Positions 1-10,957 of a stretch of DNA of 64,000 bases are shown one piece after another; positions within the stretch are counted from its first letter, which is position 1; the number at the start of each line of letters is the position of its first letter. The notes under the pieces were generated by a model. It had not been told where the DNA came from and made no database searches. It was given only the letters and a program-made list of their open reading frames with translations. The stretch is taken from positions 5,872,993 through 5,936,992 of the forward strand of contig OY540814.1 of NCBI GenBank assembly GCA_961205875.1, in the 5' to 3' direction. The translations under genes were made by a program, and so were the position numbers. The DNA is from Sialis fuliginosa. Its lineage: Eukaryota > Arthropoda > Insecta > Megaloptera > Sialidae.

Positions 1-486
1 TTTTATAAAATGTTAAATGTTAAATCTCAAATAATAATATGATTTATAATATCAAACATGGTAATATTGAAATACATATATGCATTATATCACTGGAAAC
101 AAATATGATTGCATCTTATAAATGAGCATGAATTATTGAACGATACATTCAATAGTCGAGTAATTCATTTCGAATTATATTTGAAACAGACGCTGGTGCA
201 ACAATCGACAAAAACAGTGAACATCAGCAACAAAGCACTCGGACAAAACAATCGACCATGTATCGGAACACTGAAAGTGCATTTGCAGCGGAAAACTCGC
301 TCCGTTATGCAATACGTGGATGTATATGTGTGAGTTTAGGTGGAGGTGTATGACACGCGATGTTACCAATTCTGTCTACCAGAGACGTATTTTTTATTTT
401 GTTTTTTATGTACGTACATACGTATATGCATATTGAAAACATAACAGTATGATATTTTCTGTGTTTATCAGATTAATGGTTTATTT
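1..486. other. AT-rich unassigned sequence
   Basis: No gene, terminal repeat or known element was recognised. A short stretch of more even base composition at 170-360 is open in both directions for about 60-75 codons, but the products resemble no known family and have no splice or start context worth defending. Confidence 0.4.
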
Positions 487-490
487 ATAT

Positions 491-1276
491 GAGGCGTTTA
501 TTTTGATAGTGGCCTAAGTCCACTTATGTTTAAACTGAGATATTTAAGGGTTTGCGTTTCAATGAAATTAAAAATATACGTGTAAGATATCAATGTGCCA
601 CATTGATTAAGTGTTTCTAAGAGAGTTAAATTTACAATTACTATTAAAATAACCCCAAATATTAAATGAATAATATGTGTTTTTTTACCACAAATGGACT
701 TAAGCCACTTTCAAAATTAACAATTACATTTGTTATAAATTGAAAAGAACTCAAGTCCATTTGTTGTAACATAAAATGATTCAAATTGAAAAAAAAACAC
801 TCACTTTAATTTATATTATTTCTTTATAACTCTTAAAAAATTTATACAATTCAAGAAATCTAAGTATGTATACAGGATGAAAAAAAAATTTTCAGACAAA
901 AATTATTTCTAATTTTCTGCAAAATACAAATCTGCAAAAAAATAACTAAGTTTCCATTTAAAAAAAATTTGTTGACCCCAAAATGACCTTAAAACCTCTA
1001 CCCAAGGTCAAAATTATTACCTTCATTAGGTTTGCACCGCTAAATCCTAAAACTTTTGTACCCAACATTTTCTGTAAAAAAGTTTAGTTTTCCAGCCATT
1101 GTGATAAATTAACAACATTTCAAAATAAAGTTCTTAACTCAAAAAAAATTTTCCCTTTGAATATATTTAACCAAAAATTGTTTTTTATGATAGATTACTT
1201 CTAATTATACACGTTACTACAGTCAACTACAAAAAAGTGGAAAATGGACTTAGGCCACTTTCAAAATAAACGCCTC
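491..1276. mobile_element. MITE-like element with about 38-bp terminal inverted repeats
   Basis: The left end GAGGCGTTTATTTTGATAGT and the right end are near-perfect inverted repeats that continue through GGCCTAAGTCCA. ATAT flanks both ends, so a TA or ATAT target duplication is plausible. An inner inverted pair built on CAAATGGACTT lies at about 688-715 and 747-771 and reuses part of the terminal motif, as if the ends were duplicated inward. There is no coding capacity. Tc1/mariner-like is the likeliest class from the TA-rich target, but the superfamily is not proven. Confidence 0.75.
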
Positions 1277-1299
1277 ATATATAACATTTACATCTGTCA

Positions 1300-1480
1300 G
1301 GTTTTTATTTTGCTTCCTCGCAATATCGAAGATACGAGAAGCTTTGTGATCGTTTTAGATTGAGACAAAAAAAATGTTCTCCGAATTCAAAATTTTAATT
1401 GATCTATCCGTTTCACGTCAAAACAAACACTTTTCGTTCCGTGTCAAAAAATTTTTCTGACAGAAAAGTGTTCTAATATT
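1300..1480 (+). repeat. Dispersed repeat, copy 1 of 2
   Basis: This stretch matches about 51765-51905: AATATCGAAGATACGAGAAG, GTGATCGTTTTA, GATCTATCCGTTTCA and CAAACACTTTTC occur in the same order and spacing in both. In the second copy the homology runs straight into a CTGTCTGTCTG block, so this may be the 5' part of a longer element, possibly Helitron-like, truncated here. Confidence 0.6.
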
Positions 1481-1573
1481 TTTTATTTCGTATATTCATA
1501 ATATAAAGAAAACTGGATGGTTGTCTATAAAACCTGTTTGTCTCTTTAGACAGCTTGTTTAAGTTTTTATAAT

Positions 1574-2112
1574 AGGCATGATGCCTAATTTTTAAAAACT
1601 ATTTTATGATGATCTTACGTGTCTCTTATTTCCAAAAAAATGCTTATTTCTGCAGAAAATAAAGGTTTAATCACAAAAATTGACCCTTTTAAAACTAATT
1701 TTGAATTTGACGCCAAAACGCTCGCAGGTGTCATGGCACATTTTTGACGTCACGCCTATGTAAACACTCCTTGTCAACTATAATAAATCCTTGTTCCATC
1801 GCTAATGTTTCTTGGTTTTACTTTTGGTAACACAAAACTGAGCAAATTGATAATTTAAAACCACATAATAATTTATAAACAGTGCAGATATTAATGAAAC
1901 AAAAATTACGTTTACGTAGCCGTGACGTCATTCACTCTGACTGTTGTTTCATCAAACATGGCAGATTGCTGTATTTTGCGTTTTTATTTAAGCAAAAATA
2001 ATATTAATCTCGCTTTTAATATAAAAATAAATACATTATTTAGAATCTTTTTAACTTATATCATTATTTAAAATCATAATTTCAGTGATACTTTGTTACT
2101 GGCATCATGCCT
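1574..2112. mobile_element. AGGCATGATGCC-family MITE, copy 1
   Basis: The ends are perfect 12-bp inverted repeats (AGGCATGATGCC and GGCATCATGCCT). The whole element is closely similar, in the same orientation, to 12471-13001, which defines the boundaries independently. The interior shares TGACGTCA-type cAMP-response-like motifs and CGCTCGCAGGTGTCATGG. No open frame is present. The superfamily is unassigned because no clear target duplication is seen. Confidence 0.8.
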
Positions 2113-2257
2113 TTTTAATAACTATTTATATAATTACTAAGCAGTATTCAACTTATATTTTAATCAAAAGGAAAATAATTAATGTATTTTATAAATTTAT
2201 ATATCGTTCTAATTAACTGAAAAATAATAAATGCAATTATAAAAATCTGTACATATC

Positions 2258-2520
2258 CAACCCTGACTTGAGAGGCAAAGCAACGCGAGAGATGTGTGTG
2301 GAAAAACGGGACAGAAAGTATGCATAATTCAGTTCTCGGCGGCAAAAGTTCGCCTCTTTTCAGCAAGTTGTGGATTTTATTGCCACAAAGAGTTTTACAA
2401 AAGTTTTTACTTGGCGCGATGCAACAGTTTGTTCGTTTTATATTATTGTTTACAAACGTATGAAGAAAGTGTGAAAATCATATCTACCTTTGTTTTATAC
2501 TTATTTGGAAAAATTTAAAC
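2258..2520. other. Island of more even base composition, unassigned
   Basis: About 260 bp stand out from the AT-rich surroundings (GAGGCAAAGCAACGCGAGAG, CTCGGCGGCAAAAGTTCGCC). A plus-strand frame of 74 codons (2294-2518) crosses it but resembles no known protein. TTTTATTG-type homeodomain-like sites occur. A conserved non-coding element or an unrecognised exon are both possible. Confidence 0.3.
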
Positions 2521-2717
2521 ACTTTTCTATATTTACATTTGTGTTTATACCAATATACATTTATTCTTCGTATTTGATATATTTTGTATTTTTAAACAAT
2601 TAATTTTTATTACAATTTTTTAACTATGACTATTTTGTTCTTATATATGGAAAACCGAATTTTTTTTGTTTATTACATAATTATATTTATAATAAATAAT
2701 AATTAATAATACGATGC

Positions 2718-2743
2718 TAGAACTTAATGGGCATTAAGTTCTA
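2718..2743. repeat. Short perfect hairpin
   Basis: TAGAACTTAATG and CATTAAGTTCTA are separated by two bases, giving a 12-bp stem. It stands alone in AT-rich DNA and no function is evident. Confidence 0.6.
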
Positions 2744-3470
2744 ATTAAGTCAATATTTAAGACTTTTTAAGAAGAGTCAAAAAACAAATTATTACTGTAT
2801 TATAATATAATTCGAAATATTATATCATACTATTAATTAAATAAAATATTTTAAGACATTCTAAAATCATTTAATTTAAAAAATATTATCAAATTATTTC
2901 TCTATATAGACACAGTTATTAACATCTGGGTCACCCCAGACGTGTTTCATTAGATTTATTTTATATAGCTAGGACCTACTTGCGGTTTCATTCGTGTTGT
3001 ATTCATTTTTATGAAAATTTATATAATTTGTAATATCCAATTACATGTGTATTGTATAATATAAATTGTTGTGCAAATAAATCTATCATAATAAAAATAA
3101 GAGTTGAATACACTTTTACCAAGGGGTTCAATTTTGGAAAACCCACTTTTTTCATGTATCTATATAAATTATTTATACTATGTATTACAATTCAAATATT
3201 TTATAATATAATAAAAAAATTATCATTGTTGTTTAGTAATTCATTATACCTAATATACACAAAAATAAAACAACATCGAACTAAAAATATATTGTTATTA
3301 GCATGACTAAACAATGAAGAATTTAATGGCATATTTAATTTTATCATCTAGTAATTTAAAATATCATTAAACTAACATTTCGGATTCGTAGAAAACAAAG
3401 ATCAAATCAAATAAAACCACCTATGCATAAATAAATTCTAGAACATCAGAAACCATTCATTGCAAATAAT
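2744..3470. other. AT-rich filler
   Basis: Nothing recognisable. A frame of 84 codons at 3052-3306 is rich in I, K, F and Y, as random AT-rich DNA gives, and is not taken as a gene. A small CTGGG/CCCAG hairpin lies near 2926-2940. Confidence 0.5.
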
Positions 3471-3770
3471 TAAAGCCCGGCCACAGAACGTGTCTGTCGA
3501 ATGAATTCTTCAAAAAGTGTACCATTTTAACATGACAATATAACTAATCTACAAGCATTTCGTACGGCTAGGACGCCACATCTCTCGCTTTGGGGTGATT
3601 GCGGTAGGTGGGCGTAGTCCACCCTGCAAGGAGCTGCTTCTGTGATCAATACCAACCAAGTGTCCTTATCCTTATCCAGCAACCGAGGTCCTTCTTGCGC
3701 TCAGTCCGTCCGAATCATATTAGTATATATCCTTGTATATAACTCGGAGCTAGGATTCTTTAATCGTTCA
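3471..3770. promoter_or_regulatory. GC-richer island, candidate regulatory element or promoter
   Basis: The stretch includes AGCCCGGCCACAGAACGTGT, ACGCCACATCTCTCGC and GCGGTAGGTGGGCGTAGTCC. A TCAGTC initiator-like motif lies at about 3701. No open frame of note and no splice pair were found. A promoter or conserved non-coding element is inferred from composition only. Confidence 0.3.
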
Positions 3771-5725
3771 TTAAATATTTATAACTGATTTATTATTACG
3801 TAGCGGAGTATTATGTGTTATTATCAAGATAATGCTTGTTTGCAATGTGAATATGTAATCATAAATGTAATATATTGTTTATGGACGATCACGAATATAT
3901 GTATCCAGATTTAACATATACATAGTTGAGGATTATTATATGATAGTGTACTTACATATAATAAATATACCTACACCTGTACCAGGAATGCGTATCAATT
4001 AATTTCAGAAGATTACAGTGGTTAATTAATTAATTTATGTTTTTACAATTTACGCAGTTCTTGACTTCTACCTCTATATATAGATTACATTAGACATCAA
4101 CGTTTAAAAGAAATGGGGTTTACTTTTATTTTTTCACTAAAACGAATACATATGCTCGCAACTGTTACTTACATATATGTAATTTTTAAAAGAATTGGTC
4201 ATACCGGCGCTGCGTCGCAAATATCTTAAGATTGGTAAAAAAATCAGAAGTAGATAGTTACTAAATAAACAATATGAAACTGATCGTTAAATAGTACGAA
4301 TATTTATAGTATGAAAAAACGCCTATTGTAATAAAAAGACAAAAAAAAATTGATAATGTAGGTATCTAAATAAAATTATTTACTTGAGTTTACTCCTGAT
4401 TTTTCACAAACTTCCCGATGTCCGATATCCTTCAAATTCTAGAATCTGGTGTATTCTCCGTGACAATGCACTATTTTATCATTTTCACAGTTATTTTACT
4501 TGAAGCAAATTATTCAGACTCTAGCATTTGTTTTTCGATAACAATTGCTAAATTTATTTCTAGTTAGCCTGGTTGAGACATATATAGCAATTCCCCAAAC
4601 ATTATTAATAGGTACTACTATGTTTAATCAGTCAAATTATGGTATATCCTAAAAAAAATTACAGGCAGCACTATAATTACTTTTATTAATATTAAATAGT
4701 AAAAAGTAATTGTTAGATTAATTTTTATTCACATTTCGCATTGTTTTCAATAACTAAATAATTAAACTTAATTTTAAAGTTGAATTTTTACTCCACCATT
4801 TCGAAATAAAATTCTCGTAATACTTGTAATTATATACCTACAATTTAATGAATTTGTCAAAAATCAAATATTGTGCAAAAGTGTAAAAGCTTCAAATGCT
4901 GTAATTGTAGAATATGTATATGGGTGTAGGTATGTATGTGTATTGTGTATACTATAATCGGATTGTTGGAAATCGAAGGTGTTGTGGTTTGAGTACAAAT
5001 ACATCTTTCTGGTATTTTATATTCAATCGGATTAGAGATTTTTTTAAATACCTACATGTAATTGTTGACTTGCGTTGACATTTAATTAAGTTCAATTGAA
5101 GATAAAACAAAATGATTTATTATTACGAATAAATCACAGTACAGCGTAATAAAGTAGAGTTAAGTTATATATTTTGTAGTAATTAATTACTGTTTTCATG
5201 ATTCCCAAAATAGTGACAATAATTGATATTAGTAATACTATACATAAACTGTAGAACTTGTTATAAATAGTATTCAATATTTTATACTGACTACTAGAAA
5301 AATACTAAAAACACACCCTAATTAACCACAATAAAACAAAGTCATTCGAATCATATTTCAACTTTAAGAGAAGTGATCATCAGGAGTCTAATAATATCAG
5401 TCTATATCAGAATTTTAAAGAGGACTTCAAGTCTAAACATCTTGCGTATGACATTGTTTTTAGGTATATTGCTATTTACGAATATTTTTTATAAAGATAA
5501 AATACATTCAAAAACAAAAAATGTGAATACGTAGAAATGGAGTTAAATAAAACGACTCATAGATTGATATATCTTTAATTTTTTTTGTTACACAGAAACG
5601 TTTGAATTTCTGTAAAATAGGTACAAAATGTTTCAGTATACTTAGTCTAAATAAATAAATATATAACTATTATTTTAAAATATACTTATTATGATTTGTA
5701 CGAACATAAAAACAATCAATTAATT
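3771..5725. other. AT-rich filler
   Basis: No coding region, terminal repeats or strong hairpins were recognised over almost 2 kb. Short TACATATG/GTATGTA microsatellite-like runs occur near 3955 and 4915. Confidence 0.5.
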
Positions 5726-5735
5726 AATATTTACA

Positions 5736-5990
5736 GGCGAAATCGTGGAATTACGAAATTTACTTTTTATACAATTTAAAAAACTTTAATCAAAAAATCA
5801 AAAACGTTAGGTCGTAGAGAATACATACTTATATACTTTTTTCAGTTCAATTTATTAATACATACAAGCGCAATCGTGGACATACAAAATTTATTTTTTT
5901 GTTGTTGTTTTATAATATTAAATTTATCACTCATTAAAACTGGCTAAATGTTTTGATTTTTACTTGTACCTCGTAGATCTAATCAATATC
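5736..5990 (+). repeat. Degenerate tandem duplication, unit about 130 bp
   Basis: ACAGGCGAAATCGTGGAATT at about 5736 recurs as ACAAGCGCAATCGTGGACAT at about 5866. Both are followed by an AAATTTA(C/T)TTTTT block, and further on by GTCGTAGAGA versus CTCGTAGATC. The units have diverged, so the duplication is old. Confidence 0.45.
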
Positions 5991-5999
5991 TATAATTTG

Positions 6000-6420
6000 A
6001 GACCAAAACCCACGTGATAGCTGCCCTGAGTGTCGAGATATGCTGATTTTTTATATTTACGCTAGCGCGCAAAACTGATCTCTGCGCGTTACATCAAGTT
6101 TCTGAAATGCCCACCCAGTATCTGGCATAAAACACTAAACGTTATTCACGTCAAAATATTATTACAATTCTAAGAAAACATTTCTTATAATATGGAACAG
6201 TATTGAATCCGAGCACATTGACAAACTGCCGTGAGCGCTAGCACAGCGAAGTAACCGCGCCTTGTCGGACTCAGAGCGTCCCTTACCCCCCCACCCTTCA
6301 GCGAACACACACAGACTCGCCACCCCACACCGTGCAAGCCATCTGAAACCCTTCTCACACCACTAGGTCCTTTACACACAAGATTTTTAGCTTAGCTCGA
6401 TCTAGGGTCTGCAGAATTTC
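6000..6420. promoter_or_regulatory. GC-richer island, candidate regulatory element
   Basis: CpG-containing stretches (GCTAGCGCGCAAAACTGATC, CTGCGCGTTACATCAAGTTT, CCGTGAGCGCTAGCACAGCG) and a C-rich run at 6280-6330 stand out. The 64-codon minus-strand frame here is a by-product of the composition. An enhancer or promoter is inferred; no core promoter motif is convincing. Confidence 0.3.
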
Positions 6421-6734
6421 TACGTAGATATTCACATATATATACACGCATACATATAGAGAAGCATACATACATAGACTCACATATACATGTATAGTCT
6501 TTAGTGTATAGACATAACAACAACTACACTAATTTTGTTTATGTTCATTACGAACACATTTGCATCACAGTTGCTATGGAAAACTTGTATTGTAATTTAT
6601 GATTCAACATGTTTAGATAGCACTTTCAATATTTTGATAGTTGAAAAATAGTTTATAATTAATGGTTCGAGTTTTGTTTTATAAAGATAATTAATTAGGT
6701 TAAACAATGAATTATCAAAGGCTGTGGTTACGTA
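6421..6734. other. AT-rich spacer with TACATA-type microsatellite
   Basis: Alternating purine-pyrimidine sequence (CATATATATACACGCATACA) at 6430-6500 is followed by plain AT-rich DNA up to the next element. Confidence 0.4.
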
Positions 6735-7194
6735 TACTGCCCTGCTAAACACAAATGTGGAATCTGACAATTTTGTCAAAATTGAGTAAGTACAAAATTG
6801 CATGATCTATATCTTCCTGCATCTTACTAATATTAAATATGGTATATATGTATATACTTGTTTTTTCTAATAAAAATCACACTTTTTAATTTACTGTTAT
6901 CTGCATTTTAGGCTGAATTACTAGACTATATTATTGTATCTGCAGTTTACTAAGAATTGTTTTGTATCTACTATTGATATAATTTTTAATAATTTATTGA
7001 CAATGTGACAAAAATTGGTTCATGTATTTTTATTTTAAAAATTAATATAAACCTGATTTAACGCAGTTTTACTTAATTTTTAGAATATTTAATGTAGATT
7101 CAATAAAAAAGTAAAGCTAAATAACTAAACTTTACTAATAAAAAGCAATTTTCATCTGCGTGCAGATACCATATATATGCTTAGCAGGGCAGTA
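6735..7194. mobile_element. Tc1/mariner-type MITE, TACTGCCCTGCTAA family, copy 1
   Basis: The terminal inverted repeats TACTGCCCTGCTAA are perfect and are flanked by TA on both sides, the target duplication of the Tc1/mariner superfamily. Just inside, GTGGAATCTG and CAGATACCAT continue the repeats imperfectly. The 460-bp interior is homologous, in reverse orientation, to about 23815-24223. It has no coding capacity and so needed a transposase from elsewhere. Confidence 0.85.
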
Positions 7195-7199
7195 TAATG

Positions 7200-7460
7200 A
7201 TCTACAACCCATGTAGGAAATTCCAGCTTTGACGATGGACCCAAGCTTGGCTTGAAATTGGGTTGCCAGTGTTGTTTTTTCGATATTAATTCTAGTCTAA
7301 GCCAACCTTCAAATACCAAGCTTTGGTCACCTATTCTTTACCCAGCCTTGGTAAGACAAGCCTTGATCGACAACCTTTGGTCGAATCTTGAACGAAGTTA
7401 TCATTTGTGTCTTGGCCCAGTATTGGCTAGCATTTTCTACATGGGAAGCAGTATTTAGTA
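7200..7460. repeat. Degenerate repeats of a CCAAGCTTGG-like motif
   Basis: Variants of a palindromic decamer recur: CCAAGCTTGG (about 7240), CCAAGCTTTGG (about 7317), CCAGCCTTGG (about 7342), CAAGCCTTGA (about 7358), CAACCTTTGG (about 7370) and CCAGTATTGG (about 7418). Spacing is roughly regular. The 68-codon frame across it (7252-7458) is a consequence. It could be a decayed short-unit tandem repeat or a cluster of binding sites. Confidence 0.4.
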
Positions 7461-8133
7461 TTTATACTGAAAGCTAAATTTTAATCCTATGAAATCAAAT
7501 ATAAGTAGTCTGTTACAGGAGCTAGATTTAATTTCACTTTTAAATTGATTAAATTATTAATTGAAAATGCTGAGATTCAAGAATGTTCGTGGTTGAAACA
7601 TTTCAAATTTAATAATTTTATTGAAATATTTTTATTCATATAGCACCTACTATTTTAGCAATGAGAATATAGATATACAGTAATGCTTTATACTAAAGTC
7701 TATGCTGTATACATAAGTATAAGAAGGGATTGTTTGATGTAAAGCTGAATACTCATCAAAGGAATGAGTACGCATTCCACTTAATTTATATAGCAAATAC
7801 AAGTTAACAAACGAGTAGATACATTTTTGTCTATATTCTATAATATTCGAATATTCGGTGTGCATTCAAAAGACATGTATTTTTATCAGCTGTCATATTG
7901 TTCTTACATTATAACTGAACATTAACAAATATTACTAAACACAAAAAAAACGTTTACTCTTCCTAGCTTTGTCTTGTCCAAGAACACCAAAAAACGATTA
8001 TTCGTGAACGTTTGCAAATATTTAGATTATCTAGAGTCTGGAAATATCATAAAAAAAATCAGCTAACTGAACATAACTATCGTATTATTATAATTTCAAC
8101 TCTTTAATTAAACCTGGTTTTGGAGCATTCTAC
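7461..8133. other. AT-rich filler
   Basis: No element or gene was recognised. The 71-codon minus frame at 7650-7865 has random-like composition. Confidence 0.4.
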
Positions 8134-8298
8134 TCTGTCTGTCTGTCTGTTACCATTTCACGGCTAAACCGTTTAACCGATCTTGATAAAATTTGATAGG
8201 GAGATAGCTGGGGAATGACATAGACTACTTTATCCCAAAAAATGATTATAAATAAAGGATACAAATTTCACTCGAACCATATCACGTTTTACAGCTAG
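8134..8298 (+). mobile_element. Helitron-like element, short degraded copy
   Basis: It begins TCTGTCTGTCTGTC, continues with ACCATTTCACGGCTAAACCG and GATCTTGATAAAATTTGATA, and ends ACAGCTAG before T. A 5' TC, a 3' CTAG and insertion next to T are Helitron features. This consensus ('GTCTGTTACC...CCGATTTTGATGAAATTTGG...CAGCTAGT') is common in arthropods and has also been attached to LINE tails, so the class is tentative. Confidence 0.5.
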
Positions 8299-9037
8299 TC
8301 TATAATTTATGAGAATAAAAAAAATGTTGCGACTAACATATTACTTTGGGGAGGAGGAGGGTCACTTCTCTTTCGGTTTTTATTCATTTATACGGGCTCT
8401 TTCGGTCGCGTAGTCTATGTAATAAGCAAACAAATTTTGCAACATATTGAATCTTATATATTTTACTTTAATTATTTATTTAAAGATTATTATCAAATAG
8501 TAAAATACCGATCTTGTCTTGATCTCGTTTCAAAACCGAAAAATGTTTCATCATTTCATTTGACCGTTATAAAATTTAAAAAATTGTAGAATATGCTTCA
8601 CAATACTTCCCAAAAAAATATCGGCTCTAACCATTACTCCTAAAAAGCAGTTTTTACTTACTTAAATCCAATAAAACGTTAAAACATTATTCAATTAGTT
8701 GAATGTGTACTTTAGTATGAAAATATCAATAATTTTCTAGAATACCCCCTTCTCCCAAACTATATGTACGTTCGGTATGTATGTACTTACGTACAAATAT
8801 ACGTATAATATGTACAATGTCAATACAAGTGCCTTGGTGTATGTATACAAACAATATGTTAATTTTCTGCTAATTTCCATCTATAAACATCACCTCTGTA
8901 ATCCCGGATTCCATCTTTGATATCTTTGATAATAGACGCATGTGGACATTGTAATTCATTATGCTCTATCAATATTATAATTATGTAGGTATTTCAAGAG
9001 AAATGTTTGTGCATCTATATTGTTATCTATAATATAT
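8299..9037. other. AT-rich filler
   Basis: Nothing beyond a small G-rich patch (GGGGAGGAGGAGGGTC, 8348-8363) and a GTACGTAC-type microsatellite at 8765-8810. Confidence 0.4.
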
Positions 9038-9039
9038 TA

Positions 9040-10045
9040 TACCGGGTGTTCCAGACCACCCGTCCACTATGTTTTACGCCCAAACTATTGAAGATAGAGT
9101 TTTATGATAAAAAATTTACTATATATATCGACCCTAAAGAATTTCAGGAAAATATTTTCAACCCCCTAAAACTTCCCCTTGGGGGGTAGTTTGAGGAGTA
9201 CATGCCCGTTTATCAGCAAAATCAAATGGAACGGTATATCCAAAAGTAGATCATTTTAAAGATCATAAAAAAGTAAGAAACTTTTGTAAAAAAATACATT
9301 CAATTGTTTAGAAAATATGGCGACTTGTTCCCAAATTTTAGGGATTTACTAAAAGTGCTCTAGTTTCGTTAAATGTTAATGAAATTTTTATTTGAAAGTA
9401 GAAATAATGAACTTTTTAATGATGTATGATTATTTGAGATTTGAATAATTTAAAGTGTCAAAATTTTTAAATGGAATGATATATCATTTAGTATACTTTA
9501 TCCCAAAAAATATATTCAAATTAACAACTTTTGTTAAGAAAATTAAAAATTTTATCAAAAAAAAAAAAAAATTATAATTTTAAATTTAAAATTTGTATAT
9601 CAAAAGTTGTTAATTTAAAAATATTTTTTTAGATAAAGTACTAATTGATATATCATTCCATTAAAATTTTTTGAACTATCCCCAATTGAAGTTTTGCATT
9701 TTTTTGCATTTTCGCGTATGACACTTTAAATTATCCAAATCTCAAAAATTTGGAAACAAGTCATCATATTTTCTAAACAATTGAATGTATGAAAAAAATT
9801 TTTTTACAAAAGTTTCTTACTTTTTTATAATCTTTAAAATGATCTACTTTTGGATTTACTGTTCCATTTGATTTTGCTGAGAAACGGGCATATACCCCCC
9901 AAGGGGAAGTTTTAAGGGGTTGAAAATATTTTCCTGAAATTTTTTATGGTCGATATACCTATATAGTAATTTTTTTATCATAAAACTCTATCTTCAATAG
10001 TTTGGGCGTAAAACATAGTGGACGGGTGGTCTGGAACACCCAGTA
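9040..10045. mobile_element. Foldback element, about 1-kb near-perfect palindrome
   Basis: The left end TACCGGGTGTTCCAGACCAC is mirrored by GTGGTCTGGAACACCCAGTA at the right. The two arms stay complementary almost to the centre near 9560, about 500 bp each. Matched landmarks include CGTCCACTATGTTTTACGCC, AACTTCCCCTTGG, CAAAATCAAATGGAAC and ATGGAATGATATATCAT. TA flanks both ends, a Tc1/mariner-type target. It has no coding capacity; small frames inside are shadows. Its right end abuts the 5' end of a Helitron-like copy. The transcript would form a long double-stranded hairpin. Confidence 0.85.
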
Positions 10046-10050
10046 TAAAG

Positions 10051-10957
10051 CTCAACGTCCCTATGTCTGTCTGTCCGTTAGTGCGCTTATAACTCAAAAA
10101 CCATTTATCCGATTTACGTGTTTTTTTTAATTCATAGATATGTTCTCTGGCCAGGTTATAGGACATATTTTGTTACATTAAGTAACATAAGAAAGAAGCA
10201 GTGCCGATAATAGTAAATCAAGTCGGAAAAAAGTTTGCCGCCAGCGCGTCATGCGGTAACATATAGAGCCGTGTCGGGGCGTGGAGCAGAAGAAAGCGAT
10301 TCGATTGCGCTCGGACGGCATTCGTTGGTTGTCTTTTTTGATCAATTATTTATTTTGTTGTCAATAATTAATTTTTAAATTTAAACTAGAGCTGGGCGCG
10401 GGCCGTGACCCGACGTGACGTGAGCGATTTTAAAATATTGGATCGTGAGCGGGTGTGATCGTGAGTCAAAATAAAACAATCGGGTGTGAGTACATTTTTG
10501 TCGTGCGTGAGTCCGTGTGTATATGTATGTATATTTTGATATTTCTTTAATTTCTGCTCTCATGCATATATGATAATCTGTTAAATCGAATTTTTATATT
10601 AAACATTTTATTTATAATATATTATTCGGGTCACGAGCGGGACCCACCGTGCGTGATCCGGCGTGAGTAAAAAATAGAATTCGTGAGCGGGCGTGATCGT
10701 GAATACTTTTTTTGTAACCGTGAGTGAGCGGGCGTGACTAAAAATTTTTCTCTCGTGAGCGTGCGTGATCGTGAGCAAAAATTACTCACGCGCCCAGCTC
10801 TAATTTAAACATAACAAAAATTATTTGTACTTTTTGTTCTGATCCGTTTTTGTTAGGTAATTTAAGTGTTGATTAGTTATTATTACAATAATAACTAATC
10901 GTGTTTGTACTTAATTCAACAAATTTAAGCAAGCAAAGCCGCGGGCATAACATAGGT
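10051..10957 (+). mobile_element. Helitron-like family H1, copy 1, split by a hAT insertion
   Basis: It shares CTCAACGTC, the GTCTGTCTGTC block, a conserved TATAACTC(A/G)A(G/A)AACCA segment and GTTCTCTGGCCAGGTTATAG with copies at 21033, 33331 (reverse) and 61302 (reverse). The 3' part (GATTAGTTATTATTACAATA to AAAGCCGCGGGC) matches the reverse complement of about 33340-33560. The expected CAGCTAG end is worn. The copy is interrupted at 10387-10802. Confidence 0.65.
10379..10810. mobile_element. hAT MITE (10387-10802) with perfect 8-bp target duplication
   Basis: The terminal repeats TAGAGCTGGGCGCG and CGCGCCCAGCTCTA are perfect. ATTTAAAC is duplicated on both sides (10379-10386 and 10803-10810). 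An 8-bp duplication with a TAGAGC-type end marks the hAT superfamily. The interior is built from diverged repeats of GTGAGCGGGCGTGATCGTGA. It sits inside a Helitron-like copy, so it is the younger of the two. The perfect duplication suggests a fairly recent insertion. Confidence 0.93.

Noticed and set aside
9007-10166. Two 60-codon frames overlapping 9.0 and 10.1 kb with similar endings (FYAQTIEDRVL and the mirror part)
   Set aside because: They are the same palindromic DNA read from the two arms of the foldback element, so their similarity is not evidence of a gene.
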